Part shown: positions 7,222 to 14,712 of the stretch, in pieces
Position numbering within the stretch: the stretch's first letter is position 1
How the letters are laid out: every line of letters starts with the position of its first letter
Source of the DNA: JARBUG01 sp035628915
GTDB taxonomy: Bacteria; Bacillota; Sulfobacillia; Symbiobacteriales; Symbiobacteriaceae
Assembly: GCA_035628915.1 (NCBI GenBank)
Contig: DASPIW010000004.1
Location: 25,846 to 89,845 of the forward strand
Reading direction: 5' to 3'
DNA: 64,000 nt
Program-made: the position numbers and the translations under genes
The notes under the pieces: model-generated
The model's input: only the letters and a program-made list of their open reading frames with translations
The model's database searches: none
What the model was told of the DNA's origin: nothing

Positions 7222-9546
7222 CTACCCCTCCCCGTGGTCGGGGCCTTTGGGCTGTGCGTAGCCCTCGCCCTCGGTCTGGTGCAACTGGGCGGCCAGTCCG
7301 GCCGCGCGGGCCGCTGCAATGCGGCCACGCAACTCGGGCGTGTCCTCGGACGGCTCGCCCTGGAGGGCGGCAAAGACCCGCTCTGCCGTGGCGGGCGCCC
7401 GGAAGACCTGCACGCCCACAGCGTCGAAAATCGCTCCGAATACAGCCGGCATCGTGGGCACGATGGGCACTTCGCCCATGCCCTTGGCGCCGGACGGCCC
7501 TTTCTCTTCCGGCACCTCTACGATAAACGTCTCGACTTTCGGCGCGTCGCCTGCCGTTGGGATGATGTAATTGGACATGTTTGGGTTAAGGAAGCGACCT
7601 TCCTTGATGAGCGTATCCTCCATGAGCGCCAGGCCCACCCCCTGAGCTATGCCGCCTTCGGACTGGCCTTCGACGCCCATGGGGTTGACCGATTTGCCCG
7701 TGTCGACCACCGAAGCGACTTCCAGCACCTGCACTTCGCCGGTGAGCGTGTCGACTTCGACCAGCGCTGCCTGGGCGCCGTACCCGTAAATGTGGTGCGG
7801 TAGGCCGAAAGCGCCGGGAATCTCTTCTTCCGCTTCGGGCCACAGGAAGGAGCCTTTCACCTTGGTCTCCAAATGGCGTTTGTGCGCCACGGCATAGGCC
7901 TCAGCCCAACTTGAGACGCCGCACTCGTTCAGGAGGGCCACCATTTTCTCGGCCGCAAGCTGAATCGCCTTGCCGCCCGTGAAGACGGAGCGGGTGGCGG
8001 TAACGGTGCCAGAGTCGGCGGAGTAGCCCGTGTCGCCCTGAATCACTTCAATGTCGGCCACATCGCAGCCCAGCGCCTCCGCGGCGAACTGGGCGTAGGC
8101 CGTCTGGTTGCCAGTCCCAATCTCCTGAATGGAGATGCCGACCCTGAACTTACCGCCCGGCAGCAGTTCGATGACGGCGGCGCCGTAGTCGGGAATGCCC
8201 TTGCCCAGGCCGAGGCCCTGCATGCCGACGCCAATGCCGACGCCCCGCCGTTTCCATGGTTCGGTGGCGGCCTGCTTGCGCGCGACGCGTTCCTTCCAGG
8301 TCGGGGAGTTCTCCAGGGCGGCCAGGACCGCCTGATTCCCCACCCCGGTCGTCATCGGATTGCCGATGGCCGACTCGTCGCCCCGCCGGATGGCGTTCTG
8401 CTTGCGCAGGTCCAGCGGGTCGCGTCCCAGCCGCCGGGCGATCTCATCCACATTGGACTCCAGGGCGACCAGCACCTGGGGCACGCCGAAGCCCCGGAAG
8501 GCCCCGCTGATGCCGTTGTTGGTATAGACGCAGTACCCTTCCACATTCACATTCGGGAACCGGTAAATGCCCCCGACGTGCTCGATCGCGAGGTTCAGCA
8601 CCGGCCCGCCCAGCGAGGCGTAGGCGCCGGTGTCGGAGACCAGGAACGCCTCCTGCGCCAGGAAGGTGCCGTCGGTGGCTGCCGCCGTGCGCATCTGTAC
8701 CACGAACGGATGCCGCTTGATGCCCGCTACCATCGACTCTTCGCGTGACAGGTGGATTTTGACGGGGCGCCCGCCCGTGTGCAGGGCCAGCAGGGCCAGA
8801 TAATGCTGAACGGTCAACTCATCCTTGCCGCCGAAGGCGCCGCCGGATGGACTGGAGAACTCGCGGATCTTCTCTGGGTCCCAGTTCAGCAGGCGGGCCA
8901 ACTGCAGCCGGTCCCGGAAGGCCGCCTGCGCCGGGCACCAAATGTAAAGCATCCCGTCGGGCCTCAACTGCCCGACGCCGCCTTCGGTCTCCAGGAACAT
9001 GTGCGCCTGCCGCGGCGTGAAGTAGATGTGATCGGCCACCACCGCAGCTTCCGCAAAGGCCTTCGCCACATCGCCCCGGCGAATTACCGTGCGCAGGTGG
9101 ATGTTGCCTGTCTCGTGTACGGGGGGCGAGTCAGGCAGAAGCGCCGCCAGGGGGTCATCCACCACCGGCAGCGGTTCGTAGTCAACTTCAATCAGCGCAA
9201 GGGCCTGCGCGGCGGTTTCCGGCGTTTCGGCGGCTACCAGGGCGACGGCGTCGCCCAGCATGCGGACCTTCTCCTTGCAGAGCACGGGCTGGTCCGGAAT
9301 CACGATGCCAAAGCCGTTCAGGCCGGGTACGTCGGCATGCGTCAGCACGCAAATGACGCCCGGCAGCGCCTTGGCCTTTGCCGTATCAATGCGGCGGATA
9401 TAGGCGTGCGGGTGGCGAGACCGCAGCACCCTGCCGTAGCAGGGATTCGTCAGGGGCAGGTCGGTCATGTAGACGGGCTCGCCTTTCAGTTTGGGCGCCG
9501 CATCCACCCGGTGAACCGACTTGCCGAGCCAGGACTCTGTTTTCAC
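7222..9546 (-). CDS. Xanthine dehydrogenase-type molybdenum-binding subunit
   Basis: 774 residues, full length for the large subunit. It has an aldehyde oxidase/xanthine dehydrogenase a/b-hammerhead domain (about 15-125) and two molybdopterin-binding domains. Visible cofactor and active-site motifs are GGAFGGKDE near 240, GAFRGFGVPQ near 350 and the C-terminal GAKGMGE, whose Glu is the usual catalytic base. The start is GTG at 9544-9546. It overlaps the stop of the MoaD-like gene in a GTGA, and GGAGG is nine bases upstream; a TTG six bases earlier lies too close to that site. Purine hydroxylation (hypoxanthine/xanthine) is the likely reaction given adenine deaminase and a purine permease nearby. 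Confidence 0.93.
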   Translation of the reverse strand: MKTESWLGKSVHRVDAAPKLKGEPVYMTDLPLTNPCYGRVLRSRHPHAYIRRIDTAKAKALPGVICVLTHADVPGLNGFGIVIPDQPVLCKEKVRMLGDAVALVAAETPETAAQALALIEVDYEPLPVVDDPLAALLPDSPPVHETGNIHLRTVIRRGDVAKAFAEAAVVADHIYFTPRQAHMFLETEGGVGQLRPDGMLYIWCPAQAAFRDRLQLARLLNWDPEKIREFSSPSGGAFGGKDELTVQHYLALLALHTGGRPVKIHLSREESMVAGIKRHPFVVQMRTAAATDGTFLAQEAFLVSDTGAYASLGGPVLNLAIEHVGGIYRFPNVNVEGYCVYTNNGISGAFRGFGVPQVLVALESNVDEIARRLGRDPLDLRKQNAIRRGDESAIGNPMTTGVGNQAVLAALENSPTWKERVARKQAATEPWKRRGVGIGVGMQGLGLGKGIPDYGAAVIELLPGGKFRVGISIQEIGTGNQTAYAQFAAEALGCDVADIEVIQGDTGYSADSGTVTATRSVFTGGKAIQLAAEKMVALLNECGVSSWAEAYAVAHKRHLETKVKGSFLWPEAEEEIPGAFGLPHHIYGYGAQAALVEVDTLTGEVQVLEVASVVDTGKSVNPMGVEGQSEGGIAQGVGLALMEDTLIKEGRFLNPNMSNYIIPTAGDAPKVETFIVEVPEEKGPSGAKGMGEVPIVPTMPAVFGAIFDAVGVQVFRAPATAERVFAALQGEPSEDTPELRGRIAAARAAGLAAQLHQTEGEGYAQPKGPDHGEG

Positions 9547-9770
9547 AGGCAACCGCCTCCGATCGGGGGAACCAACTTCAGGCTCCGGGCCGTCGCCGGA
9601 ATGGCGGCGGAGAAGCCGGTCGGGTCGTCGTCCGCCAGTACGATGAAGTACCGGTCGTCGATGTGGAGCTCCCGGAGCAGCGCCTCGACGGTGGTGCCGG
9701 GCGCCACTTCGACATCGGTGTCCACGTAGATGTCCCGGAGGGGGCCGTAGAACTCAACGCGCAGCCGCAT
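9543..9770 (-). CDS. MoaD/ThiS-like ubiquitin-fold protein ending GGGCL
   Basis: 75 residues with the beta-grasp pattern of sulfur-carrier proteins (start RLRVEFYGPLRD, ending VPPIGGGCL). MoaD and ThiS normally end exactly at Gly-Gly, where the C-terminal glycine is adenylylated and thiocarboxylated. Here Gly-Cys-Leu follows the first Gly-Gly. The gene sits between the FAD and molybdenum subunit genes, overlapping the first by 17 bases and the second by a GTGA, so stoichiometric expression with the dehydrogenase is likely. GGAGGTGA is six bases before the ATG. It could supply sulfur for molybdopterin, or, with the tail uncut, be a structural partner. No protease or MoeB-like activator is in the window. 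Confidence 0.8.
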   Translation of the reverse strand: MRLRVEFYGPLRDIYVDTDVEVAPGTTVEALLRELHIDDRYFIVLADDDPTGFSAAIPATARSLKLVPPIGGGCL

Positions 9771-10608
9771 CCGGCATCACCTCCGGACCGAGCAGGCGGA
9801 TCAGCCCGCGAAGCAGCAGGTTGCCGGCCATGGCCCGCCGGTACCCGGCGCCGGCCCGCACATCGCTGATGGGCATTGCCGCAGCTTTCGCGGCCGCCAC
9901 AGCGGCGGTGACGTTGATCGGGTCGACCAGCGCGGCTTCCGCGGCGGGCACACGGCTGACCGTCGGGGCGACGGCGCCCAGGGCCACCCGGGCCATGCCC
10001 GCCCCCAGCCGCACGGCCACGCTAGCAATGGAAATGGCATGGGCGGCCCGCAGCCCCAGCTTCTCGAATGTGCAAAGCTCATCCGGGCTCTGGGCGCGGA
10101 AACGGACCCCGGTAATCAACTCACCGGAGGCCAGCTTCAGGCGCCCCGGGCCCAGCATGAACTGGTCGATGGGCCGGTGGCAGTTGTTGTTGATGATAAC
10201 AGTCGCCTCCAGGGCATACAGCGCCGGGAGGCTGTCGCCGGCAGGAGAGGCCGTTCCGATGTTCCCGCCGATAGTGCCCATGTTCCGAATCTGCGGCCCG
10301 CCGATTGTACGGGCCGCTTTAGCCAACAGGGGGGCGCCGTCCCGAATCAGGGGCGACGCAAGTAGCTCGCTAAAGGTGGTGAGAGCGCCGACCTCCAGCC
10401 AGTGGCCGTCGCGGCGTATGTAATTCAGCTCGCCCCGCAGGTGAAGCAGGTTCACCCAGGCCCGGGGGCGCCAGAGCCCGTCCTTGAACTTGACCATGGC
10501 GTCGGTGCCGCCCGCCAGCGGCCGGATTTCACCGCCCCCTTCCGCCAAAACCCGGAGCGCCTCCACAAGCGTGGGCGGCGAATAGACCGTCACGTCTCCC
10601 TGGAGCAT
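9754..10608 (-). CDS. Xanthine dehydrogenase, FAD-binding subunit
   Basis: 284 residues, typical for the medium subunit of molybdenum hydroxylases. The N-terminal FAD-binding PCMH-like domain shows RPLAGGTDAMVK near 29 and IRNMGTIGGNIGTASPAGD near 107, the flavin pyrophosphate-binding segment. The C-terminal domain (about 175-275) is the CO-dehydrogenase flavoprotein fold. It is the first gene of the leftward purine operon; GGGAGGCG lies eight bases before its ATG. The 179 bases upstream are shared with the divergent adenine deaminase gene. Confidence 0.94.
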   Translation of the reverse strand: MLQGDVTVYSPPTLVEALRVLAEGGGEIRPLAGGTDAMVKFKDGLWRPRAWVNLLHLRGELNYIRRDGHWLEVGALTTFSELLASPLIRDGAPLLAKAARTIGGPQIRNMGTIGGNIGTASPAGDSLPALYALEATVIINNNCHRPIDQFMLGPGRLKLASGELITGVRFRAQSPDELCTFEKLGLRAAHAISIASVAVRLGAGMARVALGAVAPTVSRVPAAEAALVDPINVTAAVAAAKAAAMPISDVRAGAGYRRAMAGNLLLRGLIRLLGPEVMPDAAAR

Positions 10609-10637
10609 CTGGAATCGCCTCCCTCACTGGACCAATA

Positions 10638-10652
10638 TTCAGCTGGACTGAA
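10638..10652. promoter_or_regulatory. Palindrome in the divergent xdh/ade promoter region
   Basis: TTCAG at 10638-10642 and CTGAA at 10648-10652 form an inverted repeat around CTGGA, 30 bases upstream of the FAD-subunit start. It is a candidate operator for the XRE/cupin regulator or another purine sensor. I could not place a convincing -35/-10 pair on the minus strand. Confidence 0.35.
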
Positions 10653-10712
10653 AATCCTGCGCCGTATTTCGCTCCGACTTGATGAAGTTCCTCCAATTTT
10701 GTGCACTTCTTA

Positions 10713-10726
10713 GTTCTTTTCCGAAC
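10713..10726. promoter_or_regulatory. GTTC-N6-GAAC inverted repeat upstream of adenine deaminase
   Basis: GTTC at 10713-10716 and GAAC at 10723-10726 flank six bases. A -10-like TATGCT follows at 10737-10742 on the plus strand, so the repeat would overlap the -35 position of a weak promoter for adenine deaminase. The promoter call itself is poor because the -35 is not consensus. Confidence 0.3.
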
Positions 10727-10787
10727 AATTTTGCGGTATGCTGGATTTCAAATAAGGGCTCTGCAGGCAGTGAGGGGGGTATCTCGG

Positions 10788-12530
10788 ATGGCGGGTCCGC
10801 TCACGTTTGAGGAAGTGCGATACGCTGTGGCAGTTGCCGCCGGGCGTGAGCCCGGCACGCTCCTGCTGACCAACGCCCGGGTGGTCAACGTCTTCAGCGG
10901 GGAGGTTGAGTCCGGACCTGTCCTCCTCGCAGGCCGGCTAATCGCCGGCGTCGGTCCGGAGTATGCCGGGGCGCTGTCCCGGGAGACCGCCGACCTGCAG
11001 GGTGCCTACCTGGTGCCGGGCTTTGTGGATGGGCACGTGCACCTGGAGTCGGCGCTCGTTGAGCCGCGGGAATACGCCCGTGCGGTCGTGCCGCGGGGCG
11101 TTACGGCCGTGGTATGGGACCCGCACGAGTGGGCGAACGTGGTGGGCACGGCGGCCTTTGAAGCGGCCCAGGTGGCCACGGCCGGCCTGCCGCTCGATGT
11201 ATGGCTGACCGCATCATCCTGCGTGGCGGCCAGTCCTCTGGAGACGGCCGGCGCCCGGCTCGATCCCGAAGACCTGCAGGCAGTGCTGGGCAGCGGGCGC
11301 GTGGTGGGTCTGGGTGAACTGATGAATTTTCCCGGCGTTGTGGCCGGTGTCCCCGAAGAGTTGGACAAGGCCTGGCGGGCGGAGGGGCTCGGCAAGGCCG
11401 TGGACGGGCATGCCCCGCTCCTGGCAGGCAGGGCTCTGCAGGCTTACGTGGCTGCCGGCGTAGGTTCGGACCATGAGTGCATGAATATGCACGAGGCGGA
11501 AGAGAAGCTGCGCCTGGGTATGACGGTCTTTCTGCGGGAAGGGTCGGCGGCGCGCAACCTGGCCGACCTGCTGCCGTTGGTTACGCCAGAGCGCCGTGAC
11601 CGCTTTTGCCTTGTCACTGACGACAAACACCCTCACGACCTGGTGCGTGAGGGTGGCGTGGATTATGCCGTTCGCAAGGCGGTGCAGCTCGGGCTTGACC
11701 TGCCGACGGCTGTCCGGCTGGCGACACTCAATACGTGCCGGTTCTTCGGGCTGCGCCGTAAGGGCGCCATTGCCCCGGGACACTGGGCCGACCTGGCCAT
11801 ACTGGAGCCCGGCACGCTCACCTGCAGAGCTGTGTACAAGGCAGGGGAACTCGTGGCAAGAGACGGCCGGTTGCTGGTAGATGTGTACCCGCCCACCGAC
11901 CCCCGGCTGCTGAACACGGTCAGACTGCCTGATGTCACCCCGGAGCGACTGCGGCTGCCTGCGCCGGCCAGCCTGGTGCGCGTGATCGGGGTGGTGCCGG
12001 GGCAGATCATCACGCGGGCGCTGACGGTGGCGCCCACCGTGCGCGACGGCCAGGTGGTGGCCGACCCGGCCCGGGACCTGGCCAAGCTCGTGGTGATGGA
12101 GCGGCACGGACGGACGGGCGGCGTAGGCGTGGGACTGGTGCAGGGGCTGGGGCTGAAGCGCGGCGCCATCGCTTCGACGGTTGCACATGACGCACACAAC
12201 ATCATCGTTGCGGGCATTTCCGACGTCGATATTCTGGCGGCGGCCCACGCCGTGTCGGAGACCGGCGGCGGGTTCGCCGCCGTTGTAGACGGGCACCTGC
12301 TGGCAGGCCTTGCGCTGCCCGTGGGTGGGCTGATGTCCCAGCACTCCCTGCCGGAGGTAGTCGCGGCCCTGGACCGGCTTGAGGAAGCGGTCCGGAGCCT
12401 GGGTGTTTCAATCGCGGCACCGTTCATGACCGTTTCGTTCCTGGCACTGTCGGTCATTCCGGAACTGAAACTGACCGACCAGGGGTATGTGGATCCCTCT
12501 GGCGGGCGCCTTCTTCAGCTAGGCATATGA
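10788..12530 (+). CDS. ade: Adenine deaminase
   Basis: 580 residues, the size of the Ade family that converts adenine to hypoxanthine and ammonia. Motifs include the HxH metal pair in GFVDGHVHLES near 95, GVTAVVWDPHE near 119, GSDHECMN near 225, TDDKHPHDL near 280, and a C-terminal Ade-specific domain with STVAHDAHNI and SQHSLPEV. The start ATG is supported by GAGGGGGG about seven bases upstream; an in-frame start 87 bases earlier lacks a ribosome site. Transcribed away from the xanthine dehydrogenase operon, its product hypoxanthine would feed that enzyme. Confidence 0.94.
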   Translation: MAGPLTFEEVRYAVAVAAGREPGTLLLTNARVVNVFSGEVESGPVLLAGRLIAGVGPEYAGALSRETADLQGAYLVPGFVDGHVHLESALVEPREYARAVVPRGVTAVVWDPHEWANVVGTAAFEAAQVATAGLPLDVWLTASSCVAASPLETAGARLDPEDLQAVLGSGRVVGLGELMNFPGVVAGVPEELDKAWRAEGLGKAVDGHAPLLAGRALQAYVAAGVGSDHECMNMHEAEEKLRLGMTVFLREGSAARNLADLLPLVTPERRDRFCLVTDDKHPHDLVREGGVDYAVRKAVQLGLDLPTAVRLATLNTCRFFGLRRKGAIAPGHWADLAILEPGTLTCRAVYKAGELVARDGRLLVDVYPPTDPRLLNTVRLPDVTPERLRLPAPASLVRVIGVVPGQIITRALTVAPTVRDGQVVADPARDLAKLVVMERHGRTGGVGVGLVQGLGLKRGAIASTVAHDAHNIIVAGISDVDILAAAHAVSETGGGFAAVVDGHLLAGLALPVGGLMSQHSLPEVVAALDRLEEAVRSLGVSIAAPFMTVSFLALSVIPELKLTDQGYVDPSGGRLLQLGI

Positions 12531-12559
12531 AGAAAGCCTTCTGTTCTTGCGAACGGTGC

Positions 12560-12588
12560 TTGACTTTACTTCGACCTCGTAGTATATT
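12560..12588 (+). promoter_or_regulatory. Sigma-A promoter for marR-arsA unit
   Basis: TTGACT at 12560-12565 and TATATT at 12583-12588 are separated by exactly 17 bases, an excellent housekeeping promoter. The 18-base operator described next fills the spacer almost completely, so repressor binding would exclude RNA polymerase. Confidence 0.8.
12567..12584. promoter_or_regulatory. MarR-type operator, copy 1 (in promoter spacer)
   Basis: TACTTCGACCTCGTAGTA is a near-perfect palindrome (one mismatched pair in the arms). It occurs three times around this regulator gene and I noticed no copy elsewhere in the window. This copy lies between the -35 and -10 boxes. Confidence 0.75.
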
Positions 12589-12601
12589 GACGGCAGAAAG
12601 A

Positions 12602-12619
12602 TACTTCGGCCTCGTAGTA
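12602..12619. promoter_or_regulatory. MarR-type operator, copy 2 (downstream of promoter)
   Basis: TACTTCGGCCTCGTAGTA, differing from copy 1 by one central base. Its start lies 35 bases after that of copy 1, a little more than three helical turns, near the expected transcription start. Two bound dimers could cooperate. Confidence 0.75.
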
Positions 12620-12635
12620 AAGAGCGGGGTGACGC

Positions 12636-13115
12636 ATGGAACAACTGTTGGAGATGTTTTTGACCGGCGGCGCCAAACTCCCGTTTTTCAACTCGGATTT
12701 GCTGGAGCTCGACAAGGAACTGCCCAAGTCCGACTTTCTGGCCCTGCTGCTGTTGCAGCGGCGAGGCGAGGCCACCATGTCGGAGCTGGCAGCCGACCTC
12801 AATGCGCCCCTCAGCACCGCCACCGGCATCGGCGCCCGCCTGGAGAAGAAGCGGCTGGTGGAGCGGCAGCGCCACCCGAAGGATAAACGGGTGATCATGC
12901 TCCGCCTCACAGCTGAAGGTCAAGACCTGGCCGCCCGGGCCCGGGCGCAGATCGACGCCCTGCTCAACCGCATTCAGCAGGCGCTCAGCCCGGCGGAAAT
13001 GCAGCAGCTCGTGGGGCTGGTACAGAAGATCCTCTCGGCCCTGCAAGCTGCCACGCCCGGCCAGCCGTCGGGAGCAGCACCTGACGAGGCCCGCCGCATC
13101 ATCATTGAAGATTGA
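12636..13115 (+). CDS. MarR-family transcriptional regulator
   Basis: 159 residues with the winged-helix core of MarR proteins: a helix-turn-helix in TMSELAADLNAPLSTATGIGARLEKK (about 47-72) and a wing ending RHPKDKRVIMLRLT. The N-terminal and C-terminal helices would form the dimer interface. Two copies of an 18-base palindrome lie in its promoter and a third precedes the ATPase gene downstream, so it very probably represses itself and that gene. The ligand is unknown. Confidence 0.92.
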   Translation: MEQLLEMFLTGGAKLPFFNSDLLELDKELPKSDFLALLLLQRRGEATMSELAADLNAPLSTATGIGARLEKKRLVERQRHPKDKRVIMLRLTAEGQDLAARARAQIDALLNRIQQALSPAEMQQLVGLVQKILSALQAATPGQPSGAAPDEARRIIIED

Positions 13116-13156
13116 GGATTGGGGTGGCCCCGTGCCGCCTCTCTCTTCAACAGAAA

Positions 13157-13174
13157 TACTTCGAGGTCGTAGTA
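13157..13174. promoter_or_regulatory. MarR-type operator, copy 3 (before ArsA-like gene)
   Basis: TACTTCGAGGTCGTAGTA, same arms as copies 1 and 2 with a changed centre. It lies in the 74-base gap between marR and the ATPase gene and ends two bases before the AATGGAGG that serves as ribosome site. A weak TTCAAC lies upstream at 13146-13151, so a second, separately repressed promoter for the ATPase gene is possible. Confidence 0.7.
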
Positions 13175-13189
13175 ATGGAGGCAGGAAGC

Positions 13190-14389
13190 ATGAGAATCAT
13201 CGTTTACACCGGCAAGGGCGGCGTTGGCAAGACCAGCGTGGCTGCCGCCACCGCAGTCCGCCTCGCCGCAATGGGCCAGCGGACCCTTGTCATCAGCACC
13301 GATGCGGCCCACAGTCTGGCCGATTCCCTGGACCAGCCCCTCGGCTCCGAGCCTACCCTTGTCTCGGCGAATCTCTGGGGCATCGAAGTTGACAGCCTGA
13401 GAGAAGCCGAAAAGAACTGGGGCGCCATTCAGCGCTGGTTCGCCTACATGCTCCAGTGGGCAAAAATGAACGAGGTCAGCGCGGAGGAACTCCTGGTTTT
13501 CCCCGGCCTCGAGGAGCTCTTTGCTCTGCTGCGCATCCGGGAATTCGCCAACGGCGGCGAGTATGACGTGCTGGTGGTCGACTGCGCTCCCACGGGCGAA
13601 ACGCTCCGGCTGCTCTCGTACCCCGCCACCATGACCTGGTGGCTGGAGAAGATCTTCCCGTGGAAGAAGAAGGCGATCAAAGTCGCCCGCCCCGTGGTAA
13701 AGATGGCGACCCGGGGTTTTGAGTTGCCCAGCGACGACGTAATTGACGCCATTGAACTGCTCTGCCGGCACCTGGCCGAGCTGCAGGGCTTGCTGCTCAA
13801 CCCGGAAGTGACCACGGTCCGCATAGTGCTCAACCCGGAGAAGATGGTCCTGGCCGAATCCCGCCGCTCCTTCACCTACTTGAACCTGTCCGGCTTCCAT
13901 ACGGACGCGGTCATCGTCAACCGAGTGCTCCCCGCTGAGGCGGGGCAGGGCTACCTGGCCGAGTGGCGCAACATCCAGGCCAAGTACGACGACGAGATCC
14001 GGGAGGCGTTCAGCCCCCTGCCCATTCTGCGGGTGCCGATGATGAAGACCGAAGTGTTGGGCCTGCCCATGCTCGAACTTGTGGCCGGGGCTGCCTTTGG
14101 TGAGCACGATCCCGGTGCAATCATGTACGAAGGCCGGGTAGAGGAGATTCGCAAGGAAGAGACGGGATTCGTGCTCGACCTGGCCCTGGGTTTCGCCGCA
14201 AAGGAAGAGATCAACCTGACCCAGCGCGGCGACGAACTGACCGTACGGGTCGGGTGGTACAAACGGAAGGTCATGCTGCCCCGGACGCTGATGGGGCGCC
14301 CCGTGCTGGGCGCCAGGTTCGCCGGCCAGCGGCTGTGTGTTCGCTTCGGCGAGCGCCAGACTGCCTCGGTTTCTGCAGAGGAGGAATGA
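13190..14389 (+). CDS. ArsA/GET3-family ATPase
   Basis: 399 residues. The deviant Walker A KGGVGKTSVAAATA is near residue 8-21, STDAAHSLADS (switch I) near 36, and the Walker B-like VLVVDCAPTGETLRLL near 115. The family moves arsenite or delivers tail-anchored membrane proteins using ATP-driven dimer closure. The C-terminal 80 residues (from about 310) resemble the small all-beta HSP20-like domain found in many bacterial ArsA homologues. There is no ArsB, ArsC or ArsR neighbour, so an arsenic role is not supported. The ATG at 13190 has GGAGG eight bases upstream and lies directly after a MarR operator. Confidence 0.88.
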   Translation: MRIIVYTGKGGVGKTSVAAATAVRLAAMGQRTLVISTDAAHSLADSLDQPLGSEPTLVSANLWGIEVDSLREAEKNWGAIQRWFAYMLQWAKMNEVSAEELLVFPGLEELFALLRIREFANGGEYDVLVVDCAPTGETLRLLSYPATMTWWLEKIFPWKKKAIKVARPVVKMATRGFELPSDDVIDAIELLCRHLAELQGLLLNPEVTTVRIVLNPEKMVLAESRRSFTYLNLSGFHTDAVIVNRVLPAEAGQGYLAEWRNIQAKYDDEIREAFSPLPILRVPMMKTEVLGLPMLELVAGAAFGEHDPGAIMYEGRVEEIRKEETGFVLDLALGFAAKEEINLTQRGDELTVRVGWYKRKVMLPRTLMGRPVLGARFAGQRLCVRFGERQTASVSAEEE

Positions 14390-14392
14390 GTC

Positions 14393-14617
14393 ATGGCGCG
14401 GCGCGATCAATTGCACGTGGCTCTGGACATGCTGCTGGATTTGGCGCAGAAGTATGTGACCCACCCTGTCCCGCCCGGGGTCGGCTCGCATTTCCGGGCC
14501 GCCCGGCGGGAAGCCCTCCTCGGCGTCCGGGCGATGGTGGACGCCGCCATTGAGCGGTTGGACGAAGCGCCGGCGGCAGCCGCCGGGCCCACCAGCATCA
14601 AGATTAACGCGGAATGA
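14393..14617 (+). CDS. Small hypothetical protein in the ArsA-like operon
   Basis: 74 residues, predominantly helical with an Ala/Pro-rich tail. It starts three bases after the ATPase stop, with AGGAGG overlapping the end of that gene, so it is translationally coupled. I recognise no family. A hairpin follows directly. It may be an accessory of the ATPase. Confidence 0.65.
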   Translation: MARRDQLHVALDMLLDLAQKYVTHPVPPGVGSHFRAARREALLGVRAMVDAAIERLDEAPAAAAGPTSIKINAE

Positions 14618-14623
14618 ATAAGA

Positions 14624-14653
14624 ACAAGGCCGCCTCTTGACAGGCGGCCTTGT
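14624..14653 (+). terminator. Hairpin after the ArsA-like operon
   Basis: ACAAGGCCGCCT at 14624-14635 pairs perfectly with 14642-14653 around a six-base loop. No T-run follows, so it may be a weak or Rho-assisted terminator. The loop and 3' arm contain the TTGACA of the next promoter. Confidence 0.55.
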
Positions 14654-14666
14654 CAGGGATCATTAT
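14637..14666 (+). promoter_or_regulatory. Promoter for the tetR-ABC exporter operon
   Basis: Consensus TTGACA at 14637-14642 and CATTAT at 14661-14666, 18 bases apart. It sits immediately upstream of a TetR-type palindrome. Confidence 0.6.
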
Positions 14667-14668
14667 TA

Positions 14669-14686
14669 ACTTATCGATCAGTAAGT
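14669..14686. promoter_or_regulatory. TetR-type operator
   Basis: ACTTATCGATCAGTAAGT: the arms ACTTA/TAAGT and the GATC centre are palindromic, with two mismatched pairs. It lies just after the -10 box and 26 bases before the tetR start, the usual place for autorepression. Confidence 0.65.
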
Positions 14687-14712
14687 AAATTGACCAGAGG
14701 TAGGTGACGGTC

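Noticed and set aside
13190..14389. Arsenical pump ATPase (arsA) as a functional call
   Set aside because: No ArsB, ArsD, ArsC or ArsR is nearby and the protein is a single-ATPase-domain form, so only family membership is claimed.
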